The notes: generated by a model from the letters alone, not told the origin. DNA of 64,000 bases from Sphingomonas sp. GC_Shp_5 (GCF_026540855.1 NZ_JALNUP010000017.1:23675-87674); one strand, 5' to 3'; positions 9,282-18,086 are shown, counted from the first letter of the stretch. Numbers and translations are program-made.

Positions 9282-9959
9282 ATGAAACTTCAGGAGAAGC
9301 TCGACGCGATGCGCGAAGATTTCGAGAACGGACGCTTTCCGCTCGTTCCGACCCGCGAGCAGCTCGATACGATGAGCCAGGCGACCCAGTCGCTGATCGA
9401 CAGCAAGCAGGCCGATCACGCCCTGAAGGCCGGCGATACGGCCCCCGATTTCACGCTTCAGGATGCGGACGGCAACAGCATAAGTTCGCACGCGCTGTTC
9501 GCGCAGGGGCCGCTGATCGCGACCTTCTATCGCGGCGTCTGGTGCCCCTATTGCAACTATGATCTCCAGGCGCTGGAGGAAGTCCGGCCGGAGATCGAGG
9601 CACGCGGCGCGAGCCTTGTTGCGATCTCGCCCCAAACGCCCGCGAACAGCCGCAAGTCGCAGCGCGACAACAAGCTCGGTTTCCCGATCCTCAGCGATGC
9701 TGGCACTGCCCTCGCCGCTGAATTCGGGCTGCGCTTCGCGCTGCCGGATGACCTGATCCAGGTCTACCGGCAGTTCGGCAACGACCTGCCGAAGATCAAC
9801 GACGATCCGGCCTGGGTGCTGCCGATGCCCGCGCGCTACGTGATCGGGACGGATGGCGTGATCGCCTATGCCGAGGTCAATCCCGATTACACCCGGCGTC
9901 CCGATCCGTCCGAGCTGTTGCCGGTGCTCGACCGCCTGCGCGCCGGCACCCCAGCCTGA
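9282..9959 (+). CDS. Peroxiredoxin-like (AhpC/TSA family) thiol peroxidase
   Basis: A 225-residue thioredoxin-fold protein. After a helical N-terminus (about 1-55) comes APDFTLQDADGNSI, then FYRGVWCPYCNYDLQALEE. The peroxidatic site is therefore a WCPYC pair rather than the classical PxxxTxxC, placing it in the AhpC/TSA-like branch with a CxxC. The ATG at 9282 is preferred over 9276 because GGAGA sits six bases before it. It is first in a rightward run with two glutathione transferases and is divergent from a LysR gene, so a role in reducing peroxides or quinone-type stress in the cytosol is likely. The electron donor is unknown; glutathione is plausible given the neighbours. Confidence 0.85.
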   Translation: MKLQEKLDAMREDFENGRFPLVPTREQLDTMSQATQSLIDSKQADHALKAGDTAPDFTLQDADGNSISSHALFAQGPLIATFYRGVWCPYCNYDLQALEEVRPEIEARGASLVAISPQTPANSRKSQRDNKLGFPILSDAGTALAAEFGLRFALPDDLIQVYRQFGNDLPKINDDPAWVLPMPARYVIGTDGVIAYAEVNPDYTRRPDPSELLPVLDRLRAGTPA

Positions 9960-10039
9960 TCCATAGTCCGAACAGCCCAGCTCCGTCGTGCGATCACACA
10001 AGGCTGGCCGGCAAACCCCATACAAAGGACCACTTTCCA

Positions 10040-10708
10040 ATGTCGATCAAGATTTATGGCGACCCCGGTTCGGGCAGCCTGCGCCGCGTCACATCCGCAG
10101 CAGCGATCATGGGTGTCGCCATCGAGCGCGTGAACATCGACCTTTTCAAGGGCGAGAGCCATACCCCCGACTTCCTGGCGCTGAACCCCCATGGGCTATC
10201 GCCGGTGATGGTGGACGGCGACGTCGTTCTCTACGAGGCGTCGGCGATCAATCTCTATCTCGCGGAGAAGGCGGGCGGCAAGCTGCTCGGAGCCTCGACG
10301 CGGGAGCGGTACGAGGTGCTGCAATGGATGTTCTGGTCGGGCGAGCAGTGGCGCATATTCGCGACGCTCACGTTCGATGAACGGATCGGCAAGCGCTTCA
10401 TGGGCCAGCCCGAAGATAAAAGCATCGTCGAGCTGGCGTTCGCCAAGCTTCGGGCGGGTGGCGCAGTGCTCGACGCGCATCTGGCGGATCGGCGCTTCGT
10501 CGTCGGCGACCATCTGACGCTGGCCGACATCGACATCGCGGCACCCTTTTCGCAGTCGGCACGCACCAAGCTCCCATTTTCGGAGTTCCCGCACCTTGTC
10601 GCGTGGCAGCAGCGGATGCTCGACACCGTGCCGGCCTGGGCGGAGACGAAGCAGGAGGTAGACAAGCGGATCGACGGCGCGCTGACCGGCGCTGGGATAG
10701 AATTGTGA
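10040..10708 (+). CDS. Glutathione S-transferase
   Basis: A 222-residue GST. The N-terminal thioredoxin-like domain (residues 1-78) carries SGSLRRVTSAAAIMG at the active-site helix and the conserved LNPHGLSPVMVDGDVVLYEASAINLYLAE, with the cis-Pro and the glutathione gamma-glutamyl site (E-A/S). The helical C-terminal domain contains the N-capping motif region VVGDHLTLADIDIA. It conjugates glutathione to electrophiles in the cytosol. It is followed by a second GST whose upstream GTG overlaps this stop codon, so the pair is co-transcribed. Confidence 0.92.
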   Translation: MSIKIYGDPGSGSLRRVTSAAAIMGVAIERVNIDLFKGESHTPDFLALNPHGLSPVMVDGDVVLYEASAINLYLAEKAGGKLLGASTRERYEVLQWMFWSGEQWRIFATLTFDERIGKRFMGQPEDKSIVELAFAKLRAGGAVLDAHLADRRFVVGDHLTLADIDIAAPFSQSARTKLPFSEFPHLVAWQQRMLDTVPAWAETKQEVDKRIDGALTGAGIEL

Positions 10709-10725
10709 GCGCGGGACGGTCGACG

Positions 10726-11385
10726 ATGGATCACGAACTCTTCTGGATGAGCGGCAGCCCCTATGCGTGGCGGGTGCAGTTGGCGCTCGAATATAAAGGC
10801 GTGCCGTATGCTTCTCACCGCATGGACTCGGGCAGCCAAGAGAACCGCTCGCCGGCATTCCTAGAGCTTAATCCGCGCGGCAAGGTGCCGGTGCTGAAGA
10901 CCGGCGGGGCGGCGCTCTACGAGTCCGTGGCCATCATCGCCTTCCTGGATCGTGCCCATCCCGACGTACCGCTGTTCGGTGAAACGGCGCAGGAGCACGG
11001 GCGCATCTGGCAGCGTGTGAGCGAGTTTGAGAACTACACACGCGATCTGTTCGATGTTGAGATCGTCCGCCCGCTTTTGCGCGGCTATGCGAAGGACGAT
11101 CCCGAGGCGATGCGCGTCTCGGCTGCTCGCGTGTATGATGCGCTTGGCTGGATGGAGCAGACCCTGTCGATCACGCCTTATCTGGCGGGTGACGACATCA
11201 CCGCAGCGGACATCGTCGCACTTCCGAACATCCAGATGCTGCGACGGGTCGCGGTGCGGCCGGAAGCCATCGCGATGGCCCTCGGCCTCGAAGACCTCAG
11301 CGTACGTCTGCCGGCATTGGGCGCGTGGCTGGCGCGGGTCGAGACAATGCGGGGCTATGACGCTGCTTATCCACCGCACTGGTAG
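10726..11385 (+). CDS. Glutathione S-transferase (second copy, divergent)
   Basis: A 219-residue GST of a different subfamily from its neighbour. Landmarks are SGSPYAWRVQLALEYKGVPY (active-site Ser/Tyr region), LNPRGKVPVLKTGGAALYESVAIIAFLD (glutathione site) and a C-terminal helical domain with YLAGDDITAADIVALP. Start choice: ATG 10726, or GTG 10705 in the same frame, which would overlap the previous stop as GTGA; both fit a coupled operon. The two GSTs are too different to be a recent duplication. The role is detoxification with glutathione. Confidence 0.9.
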   Translation: MDHELFWMSGSPYAWRVQLALEYKGVPYASHRMDSGSQENRSPAFLELNPRGKVPVLKTGGAALYESVAIIAFLDRAHPDVPLFGETAQEHGRIWQRVSEFENYTRDLFDVEIVRPLLRGYAKDDPEAMRVSAARVYDALGWMEQTLSITPYLAGDDITAADIVALPNIQMLRRVAVRPEAIAMALGLEDLSVRLPALGAWLARVETMRGYDAAYPPHW

Positions 11386-11495
11386 GGTTGATCGGGAAGC
11401 AGGCTGCGTGCGCAGATTGGGCCCTACCGCCCTGAAAGCTGCACGTTCAACAACCAAAAGGTGCAGTTAGCACTGGACCATTGAAAGGGTCGATC

Positions 11496-12245
11496 ATGGG
11501 TAAGTTGCAGAACAAGGTCGCGATCGTCACCGGCGGAAGCAGTGGGATCGGTCGTGCCATCGCGAAGCGGTTCGCGGCCGAGGGCGCGTTCGTTTACATT
11601 GTCGGACGCCGCGAGGCGGACCTGGCGGATACCGTTGCGGAGATCGGCCCAAGCGCCGCGGCGATCAAAGCCGACATCACGAACCTGGCAGACCTCGATG
11701 CTGTTTACACCCGGATCGCTGCCGATGGTCGCACCCTGGATATTGTCGTCTCGAATGCGGGCATGCAGGAGATCAAACCTCTCGCCGATGCCGACGCGGC
11801 CCATTTCGACCGCACGTTCGGCCTCAACACACGCGCTGCCTTCTTTACGGTACAGAAAGCGCTGCCGATCCTGAACGACGGTGGTTCGATCATCATGGTG
11901 TCGTCCTCGCTTCGCAATAAAGCTCTCCCGGGCATGAGCGTCTACAATGCTTCCAAAGCGGCGGTGCGCTCATTGGTAAAGACCTTTGCGGTCGAACTGA
12001 TGCCGCGCGACATCAGGGTCAACACGCTCAGCCCGGGGCCGGTCGATACGCCGATCATCGAGACAGTCGCCAAGACACCGGAGGAAGCCACGGCCTTCCG
12101 TGAATATGCTGCCGGCGTCGTCCCGATGAAGCGACTGGGCCGACCCGACGAGGTTGCCGCCGGCGCGTTGTTCCTGGCCTCCGATGAGAGCAGTTTCTCA
12201 ACGGGCTCGGAGCTGCAGGTCGACGGCGGCCACGCCGAACTGTAA
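11496..12245 (+). CDS. Short-chain dehydrogenase/reductase (SDR)
   Basis: A 249-residue classical SDR. The cofactor motif is TGGSSGIG near residue 13, NAG at SNAGMQ, catalytic Ser in VSSSLRNK, and YxxxK in YNASKAAVR, followed by the LSPGPVDTPI loop; all catalytic residues are present. An Arg-Arg after the second strand (VGRREADL) hints at NADP(H) preference. The ATG at 11496 has GAAAGGG six bases upstream. It sits 110 bases after the GST pair, so it is probably part of the same detoxification locus, reducing a carbonyl or quinone. The substrate is unknown. Confidence 0.92.
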   Translation: MGKLQNKVAIVTGGSSGIGRAIAKRFAAEGAFVYIVGRREADLADTVAEIGPSAAAIKADITNLADLDAVYTRIAADGRTLDIVVSNAGMQEIKPLADADAAHFDRTFGLNTRAAFFTVQKALPILNDGGSIIMVSSSLRNKALPGMSVYNASKAAVRSLVKTFAVELMPRDIRVNTLSPGPVDTPIIETVAKTPEEATAFREYAAGVVPMKRLGRPDEVAAGALFLASDESSFSTGSELQVDGGHAEL

Positions 12246-12405
12246 TTTGGGCACGATGCTACTGCCTTTCCCCCGAGATAACCCGGAGGTTCCCTCGGAT
12301 CGAGAAGTGGGGCGCATCAGCGCGCTGATCGCGAACGGCGAAAGTGGCGGATCGTCGGATACGATTGGACCCGCAAACATTGGACAGCGAACGTAGGGAC
12401 ATCAG

Positions 12406-12945
12406 GTGAAAGCAGCGATCACGATCCGGGCCGAACGGCCCGATGACGAGCCCACGATCTCGGACGTGGTGCGCCGCGCCTACGCCAATGTTGTATATAG
12501 CGATCACAGCGAGCATCTTATGATCGACCGGCTGCGCCGGACTGACGCCTTTAGTCCCGCGGTGTCGCTTCTGGCCGAGACGGGCAGCGAGGTGGTCGGC
12601 CATATTCTGCTGACAAAGGCGCATATTGTCGGCGCGCACGCATCCGTGCCAACGCTGGCGCTTGCTCCATTGTCGGTTGTGCCCGAGCATCAGGCGTCCG
12701 GAGTGGGCAAGCAGTTGGTACGAGCTGCCCATCAGCGGGCGTCCGGCCTCGGCTTCAAGAGCATCCTGCTGGTCGGCATCCCCACATACTACCGGCAATT
12801 CGGTTACGAGCCATTGAGCGATTATCCGATCACGCTGCCGTTCGACGCGCCGGACGATAACTGCATGATCCTTCCGCTGACGCCCCACGCTCTTGATGGC
12901 GTCGCCGGGGTCGTGAAATATGCAGCGGGGTGGCTTGATCACTGA
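12406..12945 (+). CDS. GNAT N-acetyltransferase
   Basis: A 179-residue GNAT-fold acyltransferase of the YhbS-like type. It begins IRAERPDDEPTISDVVRRAY, has VVGHILLTKAHIV as the central strands, the acetyl-CoA pyrophosphate loop in LSVVPEHQASGVGKQLV (Q/R-x-x-G-x-G/A pattern as QASGVGK), and the GYEP region (FGYEPLSDYPI) typical of YhbS homologues. The start is a GTG with AGGGA six bases before it. It is on the same strand 160 bases after the SDR gene. Substrate unknown. Confidence 0.88.
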   Translation: MKAAITIRAERPDDEPTISDVVRRAYANVVYSDHSEHLMIDRLRRTDAFSPAVSLLAETGSEVVGHILLTKAHIVGAHASVPTLALAPLSVVPEHQASGVGKQLVRAAHQRASGLGFKSILLVGIPTYYRQFGYEPLSDYPITLPFDAPDDNCMILPLTPHALDGVAGVVKYAAGWLDH

Positions 12946-13127
12946 ACGATCGGGACTGTCGAAAAAGGCTGCGCGTACCTGCCGTCCTTCTCACCACGGA
13001 GGGTGCGTCGGGAAGACGGCCGGTGGTTGCCGGGCTACCGGTCATTCGCGGCAAACTGTCATTCCCGCTTTTCCTAGAAATTGTTCCCAAAACCACTTTC
13101 TCACTGCTCGCATTCTGCGATAAAGTT

Positions 13128-13232
13128 ATGAAAGAGCCTTGCCAGCTCATCAGCTATGCACGGGTATCCACCCGGATTAGGACTTGGCGTTGCAGATGAA
13201 CGCCTTCAGCGCGGCAGCGCGCGAGCTTCCCA
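13128..13232 (+). pseudogene. Frameshifted serine recombinase (resolvase/invertase) N-terminal remnant
   Basis: Starting at ATG 13128 the frame reads MKEPCQLISYARVST, the N-terminus of Tn3/Hin-type serine recombinases including the catalytic Ser of YARVST. The frame then fails; a shifted frame from about 13180 continues with DLALQMNAFSAAARE, which is the next family block, and stops soon after. No catalytic arginine core or C-terminal HTH follows. It is a decayed transposon or plasmid fragment marking the left side of the accessory segment. Confidence 0.72.
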
Positions 13233-13547
13233 CCGGGTCATAGCTAGAGCCTTTTGCAGCGTTACCTGAACAAGGATTCGTTGAACGCGATCGCGCTTCA
13301 AGAGCGGACGCTTCGTTTCCCAACCGGACCGTTTGATTTGAAGTTTGAGGTAAATGCGTCTGATCTGCAGTGTGGTTTCATGCTTTCCATGAATGCCATT
13401 TCTTAAGGAAGAGATACGCTTCTGTGATCTTCTCGTAACTTGGGCCATTAAGGTATGTTACAGACCTCGTATTGACATTCGTCCAATAAAATGGTTTAAT
13501 AGTGTCGCAACCGTAGTTGCACATTCATGTTAGCGCTGGAGATGTTC

Positions 13548-14126
13548 ATGCCTCACCCTGCTCGGGTGCTGGCTCGTAGTGACCTGCAGCTAATACTGCG
13601 CAAGGTAGCAACGCACCGGCATCCAGATCGTGACCGTGTTATTGTACTACTGAGCTTCAAGGCCGGCCTTAGAGCTTGCGAGATCGCTGGGCTTCAGTGG
13701 TCGATGGTGCTTAGACCCAACGGGACAGTTTCCGACCAGGTCTTTATAGCCTCAACTATAGCAAAATACGGCCGGGCTAGGCGGATCCCTCTTCACTCCG
13801 AACTGGCCGCTGCACTCGACACCCTACGTCTCGCCACAGGACGCCCTCGTGACGGGCCAATTGTACGATCCGAGCGTGGCTGCCACATGAATCCTCACAG
13901 CGTAGTCAACTGGTTTGCCCGACTCTACGCGACGCTGCACCTCGATGGTTGCTCATCACATTCGGGGCGCCGCACCTTCATAACAAGCTCCGCGCGCGTC
14001 CTCGCCAAAACTGGCGGTTCGTTGCGCGATATTCAGGAGCTAGCCGGTCATCGGCAGCTCGTCACTACAGAGCGCTACATCGAAGGCAGTCGCGAGGCAC
14101 AGCGGCGCCTCATTCGCCTGCTGTAG
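13548..14126 (+). CDS. Minimal tyrosine recombinase (catalytic domain only)
   Basis: About 192 residues, roughly half the size of a phage integrase, and lacking the N-terminal SAM-like core-binding domain. The catalytic set is complete: Arg in GLRACEIAGLQW, Lys in AKYGRARRIPL, His/Arg in SHSGRRTF, His in AGHRQL and nucleophile Tyr in TERYIEG. ATG 13548 is preferred because GGAG lies six bases before it; ATG 13527 would add seven residues. The gene leads a rightward run of accessory genes and probably moved with them. Small recombinases of this kind may need a partner or act on short sites; that is inference. Confidence 0.85.
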   Translation: MPHPARVLARSDLQLILRKVATHRHPDRDRVIVLLSFKAGLRACEIAGLQWSMVLRPNGTVSDQVFIASTIAKYGRARRIPLHSELAAALDTLRLATGRPRDGPIVRSERGCHMNPHSVVNWFARLYATLHLDGCSSHSGRRTFITSSARVLAKTGGSLRDIQELAGHRQLVTTERYIEGSREAQRRLIRLL

Positions 14127-14172
14127 CACAGCACCACCTTTACCATCATCCTCTAAGCCAAAGGAAGTCTGC

Positions 14173-14535
14173 ATGATTGCGGGGTCGAACACGCACGCCT
14201 TACGCTCCTCAGAGCATACCCGGCGCGTCGCTGCATTGAACGACGCGTTTCGTCGTAATCCGTCGCGCGGGCAAATGATGGCTACCGTCGGGGTAGTTGC
14301 CCTGGGGAGTGGCGCTTTACCTGCCGTTCTCCAGCTGGTTCGCGAATATTCCGACTTCACCGCCAACAACGATCCTTACGGCGAGCACGACTTAGGCACC
14401 ATGACATGGAATGGAGCGAAGCTGTTCTGGAAAATCGACTATTACGACGTCGATCTGCGGTTTGCCTCTCCCGATCCCACGGACCCGCTAGTCACGGTGC
14501 GCATGCTGACGATCATGCTGTCAGAGGAATGGTGA
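14173..14535 (+). CDS. DUF3768 protein
   Basis: A 120-residue protein matching the DUF3768 pattern: ALNDAFRRNPSRGQMMATVGV, then the signature NDPYGEHDLGTM, FWKIDYYD and SPDPTDPLVTVRMLTIMLSEEW. The family is common on alphaproteobacterial plasmids and islands and has no known function. No signal or membrane segment is present. A strong AAGGAAG lies six bases upstream of the ATG. The stop codon overlaps the start region of the next gene (ATGGTGA), so the two are translationally coupled. Confidence 0.85.
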   Translation: MIAGSNTHALRSSEHTRRVAALNDAFRRNPSRGQMMATVGVVALGSGALPAVLQLVREYSDFTANNDPYGEHDLGTMTWNGAKLFWKIDYYDVDLRFASPDPTDPLVTVRMLTIMLSEEW

Positions 14536-14537
14536 GA

Positions 14538-15191
14538 ATGGCTCAGTGGCTAGCGCAACCCAACCCAAGAGGTTGCATAGACGGACAGGGCCGGACGCAG
14601 GTACCATTTCAACAGGGACAGCTTGACGGCCTTTGCTCGATCTATTCAGCGATCAACGCCGTTTCGCTGCTGCTCGGCAGAAATCGCATGTCCCAGAGAA
14701 AAGCCGACCGCCTTTTTCGCGCTGGGCTAGCCACCGCAATGGAGTGCATGCCGCCAGAGGAGTTGGTCGCTTCAGGAATCCCGCCCGCGATTTGGCTGCC
14801 GATTGTTCGGCGTATCTGTCGTGAAGCAACGCGAGGATCGCCGGTTGCAATCACATCGTCCCGCCCCACGCAGCGAGTCCACGAGGGCAACTTTGGCCAG
14901 GTAAGGAGCATCGTCGAGGCCGCATTAAATCGCGGTGCCGTGGTTCTGATATGGCTTGATGGTCACCACGACCACTACACCGTGGTGCGTGGTCATACCC
15001 GTTCGCGCTTTCTGCTGCACGATAGCGCGGGCTTGCAGTGGCTGAATAAGAAGCACTGCGGGCTGGCACCGGGCAACCAACGCCACCGCATCGACAGCTA
15101 TTGGGTCATAGCGCTTGAGCGATTGTGGGTTGGCTACCCACGTTCGAATGCGCCGGGGGACGATCAAGCCGACTGGGGACAAAATCACTAA
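14538..15191 (+). CDS. Papain-like (C39-type) cysteine peptidase candidate
   Basis: A 217-residue soluble protein, not confidently assigned to a named family. It has the layout of a papain-fold enzyme: Cys in QLDGLCSIYSAINAV at the start of a helix, His in DGHHDHYTVVRGHT opening a strand, and Asp in FLLHDSAGLQWL. The order Cys-His-Asp and the spacing fit C39-like peptidases or amidases. ATG 14538 is preferred (AGAGGA nine bases upstream) over ATG 14529, which overlaps the DUF3768 stop. Coupling to DUF3768 suggests a shared function. There is no signal peptide, so it acts in the cytosol. The catalytic claim is inferred from motifs. Confidence 0.62.
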   Translation: MAQWLAQPNPRGCIDGQGRTQVPFQQGQLDGLCSIYSAINAVSLLLGRNRMSQRKADRLFRAGLATAMECMPPEELVASGIPPAIWLPIVRRICREATRGSPVAITSSRPTQRVHEGNFGQVRSIVEAALNRGAVVLIWLDGHHDHYTVVRGHTRSRFLLHDSAGLQWLNKKHCGLAPGNQRHRIDSYWVIALERLWVGYPRSNAPGDDQADWGQNH

Positions 15192-15502
15192 AATGTCACC
15201 AGTAGGACTGGCAACCGCCAGGTGAGCCGATGTGACCTTGCGACATCGTACCAAGCCAACTACCGTTTTCGTTGCGCTGCGTGAAAGCCGCAGCGTGGGG
15301 CGTGGAAACCCCAATCAGCCAACTCGGTCGCGATTTTATCGGGGCCGGGTGGCATGCGCGCATGTCCAGCCGGCTTGCCGGTAAAGGCGTATGCGCCTGT
15401 TCGCTGATCAGGTTTCCAACATCCGGCTTCGGCCGCCGCCCTGAGTGGACATATGGGTGGCGCGACAAGCCTGAGGCGAGCGCTGCCCTAGAGGGGGAAA
15501 TC

Positions 15503-15808
15503 ATGCGCTTCATCGTCGATCTTTTTAGAAACATATTACTGGCGTTATGTGCGCTAGTTGTCATTGCTGTTGCCTTAATGGTGTTCGCGGCCGTTGATCA
15601 CTCAGACCTCTTTGGCACGCAACTGACCGCAACTATTGTGATGATTGCGCTGTCAGCGCTGACCTTGCTGGTCCTCAACATCGGTGGTGTTGCCATCCTT
15701 ATCTCGATCCACGATCGTCATGTCGAGGTGTCCGATAACACCGCCGCCATGGCGGTTGCCCTGACGTCGATTGCACACGCAAGGCATAATCAGGAGACTG
15801 CAGCATGA
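15503..15808 (+). CDS. Small two-TM membrane protein
   Basis: A 101-residue protein with two hydrophobic helices (about residues 7-30 and 39-66: LALCALVVIAVALMVFAAV and MIALSALTLLVLNIGGVAILI) and a short hydrophilic tail. ATG 15503 is chosen because a very strong GAGGGGGAAA lies just upstream; the longer upstream frame is non-coding in character. Its stop overlaps the next ATG as ATGA. No family is recognised. The two proteins probably form an inner-membrane pair. Confidence 0.72.
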   Translation: MRFIVDLFRNILLALCALVVIAVALMVFAAVDHSDLFGTQLTATIVMIALSALTLLVLNIGGVAILISIHDRHVEVSDNTAAMAVALTSIAHARHNQETAA

Positions 15809-16491
15809 ACGGCAACAGCAAGCACACGCTTTATGGCCTTCTATTCATCGCCCTGTGCCTTGTAACCGCGGGCATATTGTATTGGGTTATTCGGCCGTCG
15901 GCTACGACCACGCAGCCGGTGCTTGAGCAGACGAAGGTCAGCGACATGAACGTGGGAAACGATGCCGTCGTCGCCAGCAGGGGCGACGACGCTCCGATAG
16001 ACGCAGGCCGATCTAATGCTGATCGGGAGACGATCAGCACGCCCAGCGAGCCCAGCACTCCTCAGCTCGGAAGCTGCAGCTCCGATGGATGCAGCTGGTC
16101 CAAGCAGGTAAGCCGCAGCGTCGTTCAAGCCGACCGTCGTGGCCAGCTAAACAAGCTGAACCTGGTGGGGGGCAGCTCCACCGATGAGAAAGGCCGCATA
16201 ACCTGGAATAGTCGACCACACGAGGTCTACGTCTTTTGCTCGACTGCGTTGCCTGCAGTGATGATCAGTGATGCAGGCAAATGGCAAGTCGACGTGCTCG
16301 ACTTTATTGATGGTGTACCCGGAATACTGGAGAGTTCTCAATCCCTGTACGCGCAGACTTGCCATCCCGGAGAACAAGCATTCCCAAGGGACGCCGAAGC
16401 ACTTGGGTATACTAGCATACCCGATGAAGATGAGGATGTCATAGTATCTCACCCTGCTGACATTTTCGACCGCGCAAACACACGAAGCTAG
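15805..16491 (+). CDS. Membrane-anchored hypothetical protein
   Basis: A 228-residue protein with one N-terminal transmembrane anchor (LYGLLFIALCLVTAGILYWVI) and a periplasmic domain. A Ser/Thr/Asp-rich linker (about 35-90) leads to a compact domain with four Cys (GSCSSDGCSW, VFCSTALP, QTCHPGE), which could form disulfides outside the cytoplasm. It is translationally coupled to the upstream two-TM protein and followed by a strong hairpin at 16508. Unknown family; the topology is well supported. Confidence 0.72.
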   Translation: MNGNSKHTLYGLLFIALCLVTAGILYWVIRPSATTTQPVLEQTKVSDMNVGNDAVVASRGDDAPIDAGRSNADRETISTPSEPSTPQLGSCSSDGCSWSKQVSRSVVQADRRGQLNKLNLVGGSSTDEKGRITWNSRPHEVYVFCSTALPAVMISDAGKWQVDVLDFIDGVPGILESSQSLYAQTCHPGEQAFPRDAEALGYTSIPDEDEDVIVSHPADIFDRANTRS

Positions 16492-16507
16492 CTGGGCAGG
16501 GTGAAGC

Positions 16508-16536
16508 GGCGGTCACGTGTTTCTCACGTGACCGCC
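16508..16536. terminator. Long perfect hairpin after membrane-protein operon
   Basis: A 12-base stem (GGCGGTCACGTG... pairing with CACGTGACCGCC, read without the loop TTTCT) 16 bases after the stop at 16491. There is no U-tract, so it is an unorthodox terminator or a protein-binding site. It lies 30 bases from the intron's 3' end. Confidence 0.55.
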
Positions 16537-16565
16537 CATCCGAGACTTAGAGAAAGGTGAAACGA

Positions 16566-16679
16566 GTAGAGTCAGGAGGTGGCGCGGTGTCGTGCGGCTC
16601 GCCTGTGGGGCTTACCAGACGATCCGTTTCCACCCCCTGCTCATCGAACCGGACATGCGGATCTCCCTGCATCCGGCTC
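16566..16679 (-). ncRNA. Group II intron domains V and VI (ribozyme core and branch point)
   Basis: Domain V (16679-16646) is a 34-base hairpin beginning GAGCCGGATG and ending GTCCGGTTC, with the catalytic triad position on its 5' strand. Domain VI closes with GAGCAGGGGGTGG pairing against CCACCTCCTG-A-CTC. The pairing is continuous except for one unpaired A seven bases from the 3' end, exactly where the branch-point adenosine belongs. Confidence 0.85.
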
Positions 16680-16703
16680 TCGGACAACGCATCACGCCTT
16701 CGC

Positions 16704-18086
16704 TCACGGCGCGCCCCGACCAAGCTGGGTAAGCCGGACGAGCCCATACTGCTCGTAGAGGTGCTGGGGCAGATAAGCTCCCGCCCTCTTGCCGGCTTTC
16801 CCATGCTTGCGCCGAAGCCACCGACGCAGCCGCACTACTGTGTAGCTGTCGAGCGCGCGGTACGCCTTGCTCGTGGTGCCAACCGAAAAGTAGTTGGCCC
16901 ATCCGCGCAGCGCCCGGTTGATCTTGGCCACCAGCAGTGTGGCATCCTGCCATGTCGTCCTTCGCTCGGTGAGCGTGTGGATAGTGTCCACCGCCCGTTT
17001 GATGCTCTTCTTCGACGGCCGATGGCCCATATAGGCTCGCCCCGTCTTCGCCGAGTACATCCGCCCGAAGGTGTACCCCAGAAAGTCGAACGTCTCGTCC
17101 GGCACCTTGCAGATGCGGGTCTTTTCCTCGTTTACCGTCAGCTTCAGCTTGCCCATCAACCTGCGCATATGATCGAGCGCGGCTTCCGCGTTGCCCTTCT
17201 GGCACAGGATGACGAGGTCGTCGGCATATGTGACGAGCCGAGCGCCGAGGCGTTGCCCAAGGCCGAGCTTCCGCCATCCCAGCACGAACCGGCGCATGTA
17301 TAGGTTCGCCAGCAATGGTGAGATGGGTGAACCCTGCGGAATGCCGCGTCGCTGATCCCTGGCCACCGTCGTTCGTGTCTTCCGGCCCTTGTCGTCGGTC
17401 TCCTCGACAGCACAGTCCAGCCACAGCCTGATCAGGTGCAGCACGCACGGATCGACGATCCGGCGCGCCACGGACTTCATCAGTTCGGGATGAGGAATGC
17501 TGCCGAAGTAGTCGGCGAGGTCGGCGTCCACGACATCGGGACGGCCATGAAACAGCTGGTCTTCCACATCGGTCACGGCCTGCTGGGCATTGCGCCCAGC
17601 ACGATAGGCATAGATCTCTGGTGGAAGGTCGGCTTCGAAGATCGGCTCCAGCACCAGCATCGCTGCTGTCATGCAGACCCGATCCCGCACGGTAGAGATG
17701 CCCAGCGGCCTGAGTTTGCCGTTGGCTTTCGGTATATGGACCCGTCTGATCGGTTCCGGTCGGTACGTCTCCTCTCTGATGGCAAGCGCCAGTTCTGCCA
17801 GCCACCGCTCGGTACCGTACGCCTCGACATCCGCGAAGTCCTGACCATCCACACCCGGTGCGCCCTTGTTGGAGCGGCACTTGGCATAGGCATGAGCCAG
17901 AATGTCATCGCGGCTGATCTTGTCGTACAGTGCGTAGAACCGGTAGCCGGGTTCCGCCTTCGCTTTCGCGTGTAACGCCATCTGCAGTTTCTGGACGCTC
18001 TTTGGGGTTGATAGGTTTCCCAATCCCCTGTCCCTTCCCACGTTTTGCGTTCGCCTTGAACTGAGGCCCCTTCCCTCCACCGGCAT
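16704..18086 (-). CDS. ltrA: Group II intron reverse transcriptase/maturase
   Basis: A 460-residue intron-encoded protein. The RT domain holds [32 protein letters not shown] (RT2-3), [28 protein letters not shown] and the catalytic YADD. A maturase/X domain follows (FLGYTFGRM, then [10 protein letters not shown], the GIIM-type thumb). No HNH endonuclease domain follows, so retrohoming would rely on nascent DNA strands. It is needed for splicing as well as mobility. The start is ATG 18086; the conserved region begins about 40 residues in, and a shorter start is possible. Confidence 0.92.
   Translation of the reverse strand: MPVEGRGLSSRRTQNVGRDRGLGNLSTPKSVQKLQMALHAKAKAEPGYRFYALYDKISRDDILAHAYAKCRSNKGAPGVDGQDFADVEAYGTERWLAELALAIREETYRPEPIRRVHIPKANGKLRPLGISTVRDRVCMTAAMLVLEPIFEADLPPEIYAYRAGRNAQQAVTDVEDQLFHGRPDVVDADLADYFGSIPHPELMKSVARRIVDPCVLHLIRLWLDCAVEETDDKGRKTRTTVARDQRRGIPQGSPISPLLANLYMRRFVLGWRKLGLGQRLGARLVTYADDLVILCQKGNAEAALDHMRRLMGKLKLTVNEEKTRICKVPDETFDFLGYTFGRMYSAKTGRAYMGHRPSKKSIKRAVDTIHTLTERRTTWQDATLLVAKINRALRGWANYFSVGTTSKAYRALDSYTVVRLRRWLRRKHGKAGKRAGAYLPQHLYEQYGLVRLTQLGRGAP

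Noticed and set aside
13206..13448. 80-residue reverse frame near the resolvase remnant
   Set aside because: Arg/Lys-rich with no fold, overlaps the remnant on the other strand.
16612..17880. 422-residue reverse frame overlapping the intron RT
   Set aside because: Shadow; the neighbouring frame carries YADD and all RT blocks.
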